From the NCBI GenBank assembly GCA_010093515.1, contig MU001671.1, positions 448,813 through 512,812 on the forward strand: a stretch of 64,000 bases of DNA. The letters run 5' to 3'. This stretch comes from Lineolata rhizophorae (lineage: Eukaryota > Ascomycota > Dothideomycetes > Lineolatales > Lineolataceae). Below the pieces are notes generated by a model, which did no database searches, was not told the origin of the DNA, and was given only the letters and a program-made list of their open reading frames with translations. Positions 11,784-24,184 of this stretch are shown piece after piece (position 1 is the first letter of the stretch; every line of letters begins with the position of its first letter). A program made the position numbers and the translations under genes.

Positions 11784-14700
11784 ATGCGCCCCTTGCCCGC
11801 TGGCGGCAGCGGGGGCGCCGACCCGCTGCCGCTCGCGCCGGCCATGACGGCGCCAACGGCGACGGACGGGACGGCGTCGGCGCCGGCGGCAAGGTCGAGG
11901 AAGTCGTCGGATTCGGACGTCGTCGGCGGAGGAGGGGCTGGAGGGCCGACGGCGTTTTTCTTGGCGAGCGAGAGCGAGATGGAGGAGAGGATTAGGAGGG
12001 AGGAAGAGGGTGAGGAGGGGCGAGAGCACGGCAGAAGGGGAGGAGAGGAAGGCAGCGAAAGGGGTGTGGGGGGTGGTGGGAAGGGCAGAGGTGAGGATGA
12101 GGGGGTGGGGAAGGATAGTTCGTATGGGGTGCAGAGCCTCGATGATGCGTTGCAAGAAGTGTTTGGAGAGGAGATCGTAGCCAATGCAAAGAGGGAGGAA
12201 GATGGTGTCGGGACACCGGGACAAACCGAGGACGCGGAGGAGACCCACGGTCAGGATCATGCCCGCGACCAAACCACCAGAACGGCACGGCTATCCCCAC
12301 CTCTTGACCGACCAAAATCCTCTATCTCTACCTCTAACCCCTTGACTCCTCTCCCTCTCCCGTCCAACACGAAAGACCACACCGACATTAGTCCTCCCCA
12401 CAACCACTCCCCTTCCCGGGTTCACCATCATACCCAAGTTCGCTCTGGGCCCATACTCCAGCACATCCGCCGCGCATCGCTCGCCACCGCCGCATCTTCC
12501 TCTCGCCCGCTTACGCCGCTCCGTATTGAGTCGCCGCTCGCAGCGGCGCCGGATGCCGCCGCGGGAACTCCGAGCTCGGTCTCGTTGCGCTCTTTCGGGC
12601 TGGAAGATGATGCGGATATGTCCGGATTAGAGGATAGCGCCAGTCAGGCGATTGCATCGTCTTCGTCGTCGGAAGTGGGGCAAGGAGACGAGGGGCCGGA
12701 TGGGGAGGAGGTGGGGGTGGAGATGGCGAGGAAGAGGACGATACTGGGCTCGTTTGTCTTGGGGGAGCAGGATGGTGGTGGGGACGATGAGGACGATGGG
12801 ATGCCTCAGTTGGTCATGCCGAGCATCAAGATGCCGAGTCGGCGGCCGTTTACGGCCAAGGGAAAGGGCATGGGCAGGCTAAAAGTCATGGTCGCAGGGG
12901 AGGCCGGTAAGTGTCGGAACTTTTTCGATTTTGAGAACGCTTAGCTGATGATCAATGCTACATAGGGGTGGGAAAGACGTCTCTCATTCGTTCCATCTTC
13001 CAAACCTGCGAGGACATTGTCCATGTCGACCCTCTATCTACCATCTCCGCGACGGTACCCTCCGCCGCGGCGCTAGCACAGACGACGACGGCTAGCCCGG
13101 GCCGCCGCTCTCGCAGGCGCAAGTCTGAGTTACGAACCGCGCGTATCTCAGAGATATGGGCTAGCACGCGGGCGTACCCGGCGTGGTGGTCCGACATGGA
13201 CGAGAGCGGCACAGTCCTGCGGCGCCGGAAGAGCGTAGGCGACACCGTGCTGGAGCGAAATCTGTGCTTCGTTGATACGCCTGGTTACGGTCGGACTAGG
13301 AAGTCTTTGGCGGAGGAGATTGAACCTGTAGTAGGGTTTATGGAAGAGCTGATGGCTAAGAATGCGGCCGTTATGGCGCTTGGGGATGCCGATGTGCTCA
13401 GCGTGCTGAGTGGAAATGGGGGGATGCATGTGGATGTGGTGTTTTATTTGCTCGGATACCGTACGTATTTCTTGAAAACCCTCCTTCTGTTAGATCTTGG
13501 ATGTGTTAAACTAATGTTCAGATGCAGAGAATGACCTTGCAAAGGACGTTGAATACATTCGACGTCTATCTGATTTGACTAATGTCATACCTCTAATTAG
13601 CAAATCGGACACGATTCAACCAGCTGCTCTCAAGGAGTTCAGGAGATCGGTGTTGCAAGCGCTAGACGCGGCGTCTGTTAAGCCTTTCTTGTTCGGAAGA
13701 GGGATAGAAGATCTTCTTCAGATGATAGAAGGCCAATCGAACTCGCGGCCCACATCCCGATCTCCATCTAGGATGCACCAGCGGACACCGTCCACAACAT
13801 TACCTTCTAACCCTTCTGATGCACCTCCTGGCTCGTCGTCACCTCACCCTCCCTTCGCTATATCCTCAATGCCGGGATCGGACGCCGACATCATGGACGC
13901 ATCCCTGCTCATGTCACCGGACTACGTCACTCCTCTTGTCCCTTCAGAGCTTTCCACGCTCGTCGAAAGCGTCTTCGACCCGGAGACGATATCTTGGCTG
14001 CGCCACGCAGCCGTGAAGAAATTCCTCTCGTGGCGCATGCGTAAATTGCAGGAGCAAGCCGCCCTGGGTCTGCACCACGACCTCGGCCTCCTAAGTCAAC
14101 AACCGCCACGACCTTTCAGCGACAAGTCGCGCGCCTCGAACCGCTCCTCCACTTCCAGCTCCTCGCGCCAGTCGAGCTCGCCGTCCATTCACACATCGCC
14201 TTCCGTATCTGCGATGTCGTTCCTCTCCTCGCCCAGCCCGGGTGTCCTTATACCCCGTCCCGACTGGGATCCGCTCTCCCTCGCCTCGGCCTCGCCGCTC
14301 CTCATGCCATCCTCTCCGGTACCTTCTTCCGGTGCTGGCGCCGGCGGTGCTGGTACCGCCGCTTTCCGCTCTAGCCTCAATGAGTATTGCCCCAACAACG
14401 GTCTCCCTCAAGTATCACCACCACCTTCTTCGTCCGGCGCATTCCAGCACGAAGTGGCCTCCAGCACCGCCATCGCCCGTCTCTCCGCCGCGGACGCCCA
14501 CGGGCACTATGAGGCTAGCTGTGCGCAGCACAACGGCGACTCCGGTGGCGTCGCAAACGCGCGTCTGGCTGGCTGGGCCGCGGACCTGCAGCGCGCGCTG
14601 GCGAACGAGCGCGCGCGGTTCGCGACGCTAACGCAGGGCGCGGAGCGGAGGCGCTGGGTCGTGGATTGGGTGGGCGAGGAGCTGGGCTCGGCCGCTGGTG

Positions 14701-15392
14701 CTGTTTCCGGTCAGCATGTGCTCCCCGACGGCGCGTTTCCGCCCGCGCACTGGGCGCTGGTGCAGCAGAGTGCGGGCGGACGCCAGCAACAACACCAGCA
14801 CCAGCCGCGCAAGCTGAGGTCCGGGAGCCAAAGCAGCAGCAGAGATGCCGCCGGTCCTAGCTCGAGTTCGAGCCTGCCGGCCGCTGCGGCGGGATACCCG
14901 CCGCGGACGACGACGACGCTGCTCGACCCCCGCGACCCGCTCCGTCTCTGCGCCCTCGCCGACGGCCTGCGTCGGCGCGCGCGCCTGGCCGCTCGCATCC
15001 TCGGCGGAGCGGGTATGCTAGGCGCGGCCATCGCTATCGTTGCAGTGCCCGTCATCCGCGGGTGGTGGTGGCCTAGTGCGCATAGAGGCGTCGACGGCGC
15101 CGCTGGCGGCGGGAACGCCGGATTCTTTGCCACGGCAGTGCCACCGTCGCAGCCACCGTCGTTGTCGACGACATTTACGGGGCTAGGGAGCTCGGCGGGT
15201 GAGGCGGCGAAGGCGGTGGCCGCCGGAGCAGGTAGCGTGAGCGCTGCTGCGGCGGCGGCGGTGGCGGGTGGGTTGGGGAAGGGGGAGATCGGACAGGGCG
15301 GCGGTGGGCTTGGTGGAGATGGGGAGAGGGAGGGGTGGAAGTTTTGTTGGAGGTGGTTGGGATTGGGGTGGTTGTTTGGAGGGAAGGAGTGA
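11784..15392 (+). CDS. Septin-like GTPase with C-terminal membrane segment
   Basis: Exons 11784-12906, 12966-13460 and 13522-15392 give 1162 aa, far longer than classical septins (350-550 aa). The N-terminal 365 residues are low-complexity and acidic/Ser-rich. The G domain starts near residue 372 with Walker A GEAGVGKTS, split by intron 1. G3 is DTPGYG near residue 475, in the sequence context septins use (DT[PVI]G[FY]G). RLSDLTNVIPLISKSDT near residue 555 matches the septin RL...VNVIPVIAKADT block, with SKSD in place of AKAD. After Ser-rich linkers, a hydrophobic stretch about residues 1030-1055 (GMLGAAIAIVAVPVIRGWWW) predicts one membrane span, followed by an Ala/Gly-rich tail. It is not one of the core septins by length or tail; I infer a membrane-tethered GTP-binding protein. 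The last acceptor could be 6 nt further on, in frame. Confidence 0.85.
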
Positions 15393-18300
15393 GTGTGCGT
15401 CCCTATGCGTGGATTCTGGATGCCTAGTGTCTTATGGAGTGTGCATGAAGAGGTGCTGGAATTAGGCGGATCTCAATCTACCTAGTGTTTATTCTCCGAA
15501 TCTCTATTTCCTTTGTCCTTTTCGTCGCATGGTCGCTCCCTACGAGGACCATTTTGGGTCTGGGATATCATGTTTTCGCAAAACGCGCACATTCACATGG
15601 CTTTGTGTTTGAATGTCAGAGCAGAATCCAGGATCAGACAGACACAGGCTCGACGGTGTTAATGTTTGTTGTTTGAAATAGTTTGACCCAGAACTCTGCA
15701 TTTTGGTTGTTTCTTAACCTAGACCTTGCTCATCCTGCATACGAGAGGACTGTTCATTGGTGTAGCACAGTCACCGATCTCTTCCCATTGATTCACGTCT
15801 TTACAGAGTACCCGTGTATAAGTACGACTGCGTTACGCTCTCTTCCCTCAACGACTGGTTAGATAGGTCTATGGCGACCAAGATCTAGGCAATAGCATTT
15901 AGATTGGTTCACGACTTGTGACGTGCAATGGTTGATTGATGGTTTGATCTGCTTGTTGCCGTGTTTAGCCAACCAAGGAGGACCGAAGCAAGCGCGCTCG
16001 GCTATGGACAGCGGATCTATTAGGTGAAATCTATTTCTATCTGGAGTCACGCAGGCAGAGTCATGCAGGAGACGCCGCCGGATGTAGAATTTGCGTCTCT
16101 CATCTGGTGTCGTGACAGTGTCGTGACAGTGTCGCAGCGGTACTACGACGCCAGCGGCTCTGAAGGAACAGGCTACGAATATCCTACCTCACTTCTGACC
16201 TGACTCGGGGGGGCCGAACGCAACGGACGAACATGACGGCCACGAAGGAGCAAGGCACAAAGCGTTCCTACCAAGCCTATATTTTCCGGCGCCGGAGCGA
16301 AAGGAGCCTCGAGGGTAACACATACGGATGCTATGGACATGTCTCGCATGGGAGGTCGTGCGACGGAGCCGGTGCCCAGTCTAACAGGAATAGCACTAGG
16401 GGAGCGTAGTCAGCGGGGACGTAAGGGAGTGCGAGTGGTTCCTGATGGGGTGAGCGAGTGTAACGATGGTCGGCATCTCGCGGGGGAATGGCTAGGCGTA
16501 GGTGGGTCCGTTCGTGCTACCGGTTCTTGGGCGCTGTCGTTCAGTAGGACGGACTGTGGAAGTGGTGCCGGAAGGGCGGCGGGGCGAAAGGTAGAATTGG
16601 TTGGCAGGGATTCGGTCCTGTATCCGTGGATATGGGAGAAATGGGTCCGGGAAGGGGCGGAAGCCCGGTTCCTGGCAGTTGGAGTGAGACTCGAAGAATT
16701 TTCGGGATTATAGAGGCGTCAGTTGAAATCTGTGTAAGAGAGCTCGGTCCCCGTTCAAGAGTCCAAGACACTTTGGGGACGGGCACGGTCGAGGGAGAAA
16801 GTTGAGGGGCCGGGCTGTGACAACATTGATCGGCGATTACCTAGCCTGATATCGCCGACTAATTGGATCGTAGTGACGTTGGTGATATCCTTATCCGAAA
16901 TGGGGAACAATAACGGCGAAGATAGTTCTGTCGTCGGAAAAAAAGAAACTATCCGACAGGAAGACAAAAGGAATATTGTACATAGTATGTGACTGAGTCC
17001 GTAGAGCAAAGCTTTGCCACGTTGTGTGCATATCCTACTGCCGTCTGGTGGGCGACATGATGTGGGGACCCGGTGCGCGGCGGGAGGAAGCGAACAGGGG
17101 GGAGGGGATATCGTCTCTTGGGCAGTACATAGCAGCAGTAAAGTGGAGCAAGTAAAGTGTACAGATAGCGTACGTGACGACTTCACTACTGGCTCGTCTG
17201 ACCCTGAGCTACTGGAAGACGAGCTGGCCGGTGATAGGCGGGGACGGCAGTCATGGGGAGGGAGGGGTACATAGCTACATACTTCCTCACACTCGAAATA
17301 ATAAGCAAGGCATCTTTTTAGGTATCACCGCGGAATGTGCCGCGCAAGGCCACTCCGTCCCGTGCCCAACGGACGCTCGGCTGGTTGCCTTGAAGACAGG
17401 GAACCTTAAAATACTATTATTATTGACTTGAAATCGCGCGAAAGTACGTGCGTAAAGTGCTTGTTAGATCGAAAGCTGACTGTCACGGGTAGTAGTCCGC
17501 ACATCAGAGCATCGTACGACTATGTTCGAAGCTCGTCAAAGCAGAACAGAAAAATTAAAGGAAAGAGAGAAACATTTGGACGCCCACTCTCACAGTTTTC
17601 TCAGTTGATTCCCACATGCCTGGCGGCTCCGGCAAGCAAGTGGGAAGAGAAAGCATAGATTAAAGGGAGAAGTGCAAAAAAACTGTACCTGGTTGATCGT
17701 GCGCGTATGCCGGCGTCAATCATCAACAAATGGGGCCGTTAGGGACGGGACGACGGCCGTGGTTGGGCGGGTGGTGACCCTCTTGGCCCCCGTCACGTTG
17801 TCCAACGAAGGTGGCCGGGGATAGCGACGATCCAAATCTTGGGTGGACAGTGCTTTAGCTTTTAGGATTTGATCCTCTCTCACTCGTCAGTCGCTCATTC
17901 CCGTGCCTGTCGTTTGACACCGCCGTCACTCGTACATTCGGTTTCTAGCACCGCGGGCCGGCGGGGGAGTAAAGCGGGTCCTCGAGACACTTTTGTAATG
18001 CGGACGCGGCGTGCGGGCGGAAAAAGGCCGAGGCTGCGAGTTTCTGGCGGGCCGCCGGCGGCGCTACAAGCTTCACGGTCCGGGTAAGAGAGACCGGGTC
18101 ATGCAAGGACGGCTTGGGGATAGGACGGGCGTGGCCGCGGCGATCAGCGACAGGAAGGCAAACACGCGACCACCGGGCTCGGCGCTCAGACAGTCGTAGG
18201 TACACCACGGACACAACAGAAACAAGATGGCAGTGGGCAGAGGTATTATTCTCAGCAACGATGTATGGCGGGTATGTAATGCCGCCGATTCGCCTGACGC

Positions 18301-18605
18301 GACGGCCGGATCTGGAAGCGAGAGGCGAACGGAGAAACCCCGTGGCTGGCTGGCGGGTCTGAGGATGGACGGCCAAGAATCATTTAGGATGTGTCGTCCT
18401 TAGGCTCCTTCATGCGAGACAGGCGGGATGGACGAAAAGCACATGGCATCGCATGGCAGGGCATGGCTTCCCTTCTGTTATGAATATTCGGAAACGTATG
18501 TGGTCTAAAAGCCCATAAGCAGCGCGTAGGTTGGGGCCGAAGTTTCGCTCCGACTGGCCCGTCGTACGTTGGCGACCGCCACCGGTCTGGATTGGACGAA
18601 CTGAA

Positions 18606-18634
18606 CTACTACTCCGTACGGAGTACGTATGTAC
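18606..18634. repeat. CCGTACGG-centred palindrome
   Basis: The core TACTCCGTACGGAGTA is a perfect 16-base inverted repeat, followed by CGTATGTAC. It is the clearest member of the dispersed TAC/GTA palindrome set found in intergenic DNA of this window. Confidence 0.8.
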
Positions 18635-21600
18635 TGGATAATGCGGGATCGCTAGCCAATGCGCGGAGCGCTGCCTTGGTCCCTAGCAATGGTGGTGAAC
18701 TGGTGATTGGACACGGGGAAAGAGTGGGACGGTAGTGGTCTTTTCACCCTATTACGTTGTTTGAGCAATCACCTTGCCATTAAAATGAGGCAGTTAAGCT
18801 AACAGGAAGAAAATGCTGAGGCCGCTCGCAACGTTGCCTAATATTCTTTAATAATTTAACTTCTCACGCCGACGGAGCTAATTGAGTGGGTGAGTGTGAG
18901 GCGGGCATAAGGGCCACATGCTGCGATAAACCCGACCCGAGCGAGCAACTGCCTTTCGGGCTGACGCGATTCGAACGAGAGCCTGGACCGAATTCGCTTT
19001 TCACGATTCGGGAAGCAAGGGGGATCTCAAACCCGGCCAAAGAATTTTCTACGGCTACATACATAGTCTCACGGACTAATGGGGACTTTCTACGATCGAG
19101 GCCGCCCGTAAGGCTGAAAGGCTTTGTTTGGCCAGCACCGAGAGAGCGGACCAAAAGCCGTCTGAAGTATGCAAGGCGTCGTGGCTCTCGTGGGCTTTCG
19201 AGAGGCGTCATCCTACATACATACAGGTGCGCCACGGGTTCGCTTGAGTTTCCAGTAGTGCAAACTCTACTAGCAACCTCCTACGGTGACTTCAAGCATA
19301 CCCGTATGACCTCGACGCCGTACAGAGCGCACCACGGAATGCTAGACGGGGAGGAAAGCCATGTCTCAACTTGAAGTATTCGGTGGAAGCTTTCTACCTA
19401 GTTGTGAATTGCTACAGTACGTGGAGCCTTACGGCAGTGCTCACTTACTATTATTAAGCTGTCGGCAGTCCCGTCCCAGAGCCGCGACAGGGCCCCTTCG
19501 GGCCGACGCCGGGTGTAAGGCAGCCTGATCCGAGTCGGCAAATCACGACTCAAACCCACACTTTTAGGTACCCAGATCTTGGGGCCGAGGGCCCAAAAGA
19601 CCAAGAACCCGCCAACTTCTACCATGGGTACTCCTGGGCAAGTGTCCAAGGGACCGCACGCTTGCACCGGCCGCTCAAACTCAACGTTTGGCATTACCGT
19701 TTCCGTCGCTGACTGAAGCACTAGGCGCATCGTTGATGATGCTTGGAAGATCTTCCGCTTGGGGGCCAACAAAATACTGTAAAAAAACGAGAAGTTTTCT
19801 GCATGCGTTAACATGCACGTTGTATAGGTATGCTGGCCTTGCAGGTGACCCTGCTATTCGGACATCCCCACCGTCCGTGCTTCCTTGTTGGGGAGCAGTA
19901 GCGACCCGGACGCGGTGAGAGTGGTGGGTGGTGGGGCAGAATAGGCGAAGGTGGGTATTGGGAAGTGATTGACAAATGAAGGGTAAGATGGAGACTGCGC
20001 AACAGACTGCCACGCGGTTGCCCGGCAACTGAGTCCACAGCCTTGTCTGGCAAATCGGGGACCACGGTAGGGTTCTCGCCAAAGTAGGTACCTGCTACGT
20101 GCAGTGCACCGCCAAGAACGTGACCTGGAAGAGACTAACCGGTATCCAATCGAGCTCCCTGCTTGAACTTAACAAGGTCTCATCTGTCTGCCGTGGCGGG
20201 CTGACAGAAGGAAGCACCAACTCGGACGCCCAACGTGGTCGGTATGGATCCCTAAAAGGAATACCGAGACAGGTCCAGGAACGCGAGAAAGCCGACTGTG
20301 TTGTCTCGCTTTTCTGATTTTGGAACGATTAGTTGCGGGATGCGGTCATGCCATAAGGTTCCACATTCCGCTCCTTCTCGGTGCGAAGAACTCTGTCCGC
20401 ACTCTCCGAAGCGAACCTGTTTGCGGAATTGTCCGGCGGTTACAACTGAGCACCATCTGGCTGTGTCCGCGCTTCCGGTGGAGAATGTCCGACCAATGCG
20501 CATACGCGAGGCGGAGAGGCTGGATCATGAGCAGCTGAACGAGAGCAACGGCGTGCCTGACATAGTGTCAAACTTTCCAGTTTGCCGGGCTCTCCGAGAA
20601 GAGGCGAGAACTCCAGGGGAGCGAGACGTAGGGTCGCTTTGTGAAGCAAGGGGGGTTGAAAAAGTGTGTGCAAAGGGAGGGGGTAGTGACTCCAAGGTGG
20701 CCCTCTGCGATGATCATGACCGTAATGCGCCAAAGGCTCACACCCCGCCTGAGGCAGGAGAGAGGGGAATGACCATGCGAAATGCCACTCGCTTCTGGCC
20801 ATTGATCAATCTGCCACTCTGCAAATGTTCTCAGTAGCTGCCTTGGTTCTCAAGTGGCCACAGAACTATATGGAAATGAAGAGTTTGATTGCCTGCCGGT
20901 TCTGTATAGTTTGCACCACAACATGGAGAACAGACATAACTGTGCAAAAAATTGGAGTGAACTGATTCGACAACAGACTGAGGAGAATGTGAGACAGCTG
21001 AGAGACCCCCGCACCTACACAGGACATGCCATTCTTCGCAACGAATATAGAAGCAGTATATGCGGCTAGATTACCGCCTAAACTTCAAGCCTGGGCATCC
21101 AGAATGTTCCTTCAAAATACGAACCCTTCTGAGTCTCGCGGACCTTCCGGCGGAGAAACCGTCATCGTTCATGCGAGGCTGCGATAACGACACCGACCAG
21201 ACCACGCCGAACTCTAAATAGACTGTGCGAGCTTTGCGAAGTGATATCGGCCGCCGAGACAAAATCGGCCAGGTATCGAACCCTCGTACTCGGCGATACC
21301 CAGATCATTCGACGCGGAGTGCTCCACTTCGAACTGTCAATAGTTTGACAGTATAAACTCCAGTAGCATGAACTCAGCCCCCACAAGGCGCGCGTCTACT
21401 GGACTATACTCTCTACCGATTCCAGAGTAAGCGAACTAGGTTGACTTCTGGCGAGCCAAGCAGAGCGACTGATAGAGAGAAAAAAGAAAGGAGGCTTAGC
21501 CCAGCTCTAGGCGGCTCGAACCAAGAAGAGCGAGCTTGGCCGCATGCAACAGCCATTGCCCGTATTGTACTTCCGATGGATAGAGCAAACAGAAAGCCCG

Positions 21601-22010
21601 ACGCAATGCAGACTTGAGGATACTTCCGTGGAAGGTCCGACACTAAAACGGCAAGTAGCAACAAGCTGGGAGTGCGCACAACGATATCGTGGAGGCCGCG
21701 CAAAGAAAATGCAGCGGACTCAACGATGTCAGCATGCACAACAAAGTCAGCGGCAAAGCTGGACGGACAGCGCCCAGATGAAATATATATTATCGTGCGA
21801 ATCCCGGCTTCGTAAATGCCATGTGTTAATCAAAATAACCCCTCCCCATTCCCTGCAAGGATCGACGTGGAGGACATCGGTGGAAGTGACCCAAGAATTC
21901 CATGCCAATTTCCCCGAATAACCGTTGAAAGCGCCACATCGCGAGAACGCGTAACCCCCCTCCCTCCTTAGCGCGCGAATCTGGTGGACTATGGATACCG
22001 GGGGGGCTGG

Positions 22011-22046
22011 TACATACATACTACGTACTACGTATGTACTACGTAG
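22011..22046. repeat. TACGTA palindrome cluster
   Basis: Thirty-six bases composed almost only of TACATA, TACGTA and TATGTA units, containing the overlapping palindromes CTACGTAG and TACGTACTACGTA. Related clusters lie at 22190-22200, 22233-22250 and 22471-22487. Confidence 0.8.
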
Positions 22047-24012
22047 ACTCGTGGGAGCCCCCCCTCGACCGATGCCGAGTTTACGCTCCGACGACGGCCG
22101 GCACAGAAACCCAACCCGGCAGTTGGCGTCAGTTTGCGCGACGGTCGGGGACCACGCCCGGCGCTACCAGGCGGTAGGCGGTACTGTACGTATGTACATC
22201 AAGGGGCAGACGCGCGGAGAATTTAGCTGGCATACGTAGTATGTATACATAGCAACTGAGACATGGGTTGGCGAGGGGAGGGGGGGTTGGATGCAGCGGC
22301 CATGCGGCTCGGCGAACTCGGGCGTCTGGAACAAGCCCGCGCCGTGCGGACGGCTCCGGCGCCGAGGCGCCAGGGTCCCGGGGACTCCTGGCCAGGGTTG
22401 GCCCGGTGCCCGCCCGCCAGTTCACCACTGAGCTTGTCTCATGGTTCCTGGTTTCCCGCCTGACGGGTTTGGTATGTACTACGTAGTGAGCGTGGGCGTT
22501 GTTGGAGTTTCGTATGAGACTCCTAACCAATGGCTAGGATTACTGACGGCCGGTTAGCATTCTCTTACAGTCAATGGATTGGTACATTCCCCGCGGCCGA
22601 TGTGTCAGACGCGACTACCGCGAATGCGAATGCAAGGGAACCGGGGAGTGGCCGCCACGCAGGGCTCCTTGGCCTGATATTTATTTCCATTTGCACCGGA
22701 AACAGAGCTTCGCAAGAAATTCAGCCTTGAGCTCGCTTTCGTACTGACCGGAGCGGGGGCGCAGTCGTCGTAGTCGCGCGCCTTTGCGACCAGGCACATC
22801 CCCAAGAACCGCCAAAGGGCTTGGTGTACGAAGTGCTGTGCATACGAAGCGGCGGCCACGGAGCTGGTCGAAGCCTGGAAGGACTCCGCCCATGCGTCAT
22901 CTCCACAGTGGAGGCGAGACAAGTGATAATTTAAATGGACTTTGACTAGCCGCCATCCCTGTCGCGCGACGCTTTGCCAGAACGATGCAGCGTTCGGAAA
23001 TCTGTGTCGGGTCTCCGCAACCACCACCGTTGGCGGAGGCAGCCTGAGCCGTACAACCCGCGGATTTGCACCTCGCCCGTGGCTACGGCCGCCGAGTCGG
23101 GCTAGCCGCCGTCTCACCCCTGTCGCGCCACCAGGACGCCAATCTCAACCGCGGTTTAGCGTGCCCGCGTTCGTCCGCACGTCCCGTCGACATCACGACG
23201 TGAGCGCCTTCCTGAACGTCACTCCTCATTTGCGGCCGACCCTCGCCGGAATCGGTCACGCGCGTCCAATGTTTGCAAGACGCGCCGAGCAAATAGGTGG
23301 GCAGCTGGCGTCCGCCTGCTCGCGACGCTTGCGGCATGCCGGTGGACATCCAACTGCGGCTTGGAATCGCGATGGCGGCGAGGACCGCGCACCGTACCCG
23401 CAGGGCCGCGCTGAGAACCGTCGGCTTGGGCCGCTCGACAGCATTCGAGCTGGAATTTCCGTGCAGGTTTAGAATGTGGCACCCGCTTGGCTGTTGGTCC
23501 CTTGTCGTTGCTGTTACATACGCATTCACCCCCTGGAGCCGGGGCATCGCAGATCCTCGTCCGTGTGCGAGAGTCCATGCTGTCACCCGGCACCACGCTG
23601 CTGCTGCATGCGGTACAGATTTGGCGATCCACAACCAGCCCGGACTTCGGCAGCGGGGAGTTTGATACAGGTTCAAATCCATACGTTGGATTGGTGCGCC
23701 TGTCCCGAGAATACCAACCCCCCTTTACGCCAGTATGGACCCCCTTTCACCCCCTCCATCCCAGTCCCCCCGGGCCCCCCAAGTCGAGACGAGCGCCTCC
23801 CAGTTCCGTAGGACGCCCGATGGCTTGCAGGGCTGGACCCGCTCTGGCCAGTTAGACAATTGTACGAAGCGAACATCAGGCAGAATGATCCGCGCTTTGT
23901 CCTGGCCCGGGGATGCCGCCGCAGCTCGATAACCTGATCCAAAAGCGGCGCTCAGCACTGCCTGAGCGCCACCCGCGACGGTCGATCTGGCGCCGTGTTT
24001 TGGCGTTTCGCC

Positions 24013-24019
24013 TTATATA
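24013..24019 (+). promoter_or_regulatory. Candidate TATA box of the P450 gene
   Basis: TTATATA lies 166 nt upstream of the P450 ATG at 24185, at a distance consistent with a fungal core promoter and a leader of roughly 100 nt. Position and sequence only. Confidence 0.45.
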
Positions 24020-24184
24020 CTTCGCGGCCCTCACCATCCCTTCGAACCATCGTGGCACCTGATACGCAGCCCAGTGACCCTGGTACTAGGCACTCGTGCT
24101 CCTTTCAGACACCACGGATAAGCCAAAAAACCTCTATTATCTTAAAAGGAATCTCTTCTTTAATCTGCCCTTCTTCTTTTCACC

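Larger units (their letters stand above)
15393..24184. other. 8.8 kb gene-free region
   Basis: No open frame here has a conserved domain, sensible codon pattern or splice-compatible neighbour. Composition is mixed (about 50-58% GC by eye), unlike the AT-rich island at 3-6 kb. It contains short direct repeats (two copies of GTGTCGTGACA at about 16110-16130), frequent TACATACATA / TACGTA motifs (18606-18634, 22011-22046, 22190-22250, 22471-22487) and GC-rich pockets at 22.3-23.5 kb. It may hold old decayed sequence or long regulatory DNA; I could not assign any element family. Confidence 0.4.

Noticed and set aside
21260-21300. Minus-strand GGGTTCGATACC resembling a tRNA T-loop
   Set aside because: No matching T-stem, anticodon arm or acceptor stem can be drawn around it.
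23650-23700. B-box-like GGTTCAAATCC suggesting a tRNA gene
   Set aside because: The bases around it do not pair into a T-stem or acceptor stem and no A box lies at the right distance.
22530-23811. Several 60-200 residue open frames in the GC-rich pocket of the gene-free region
   Set aside because: Overlap on both strands, no domain, no start context or splice partners.
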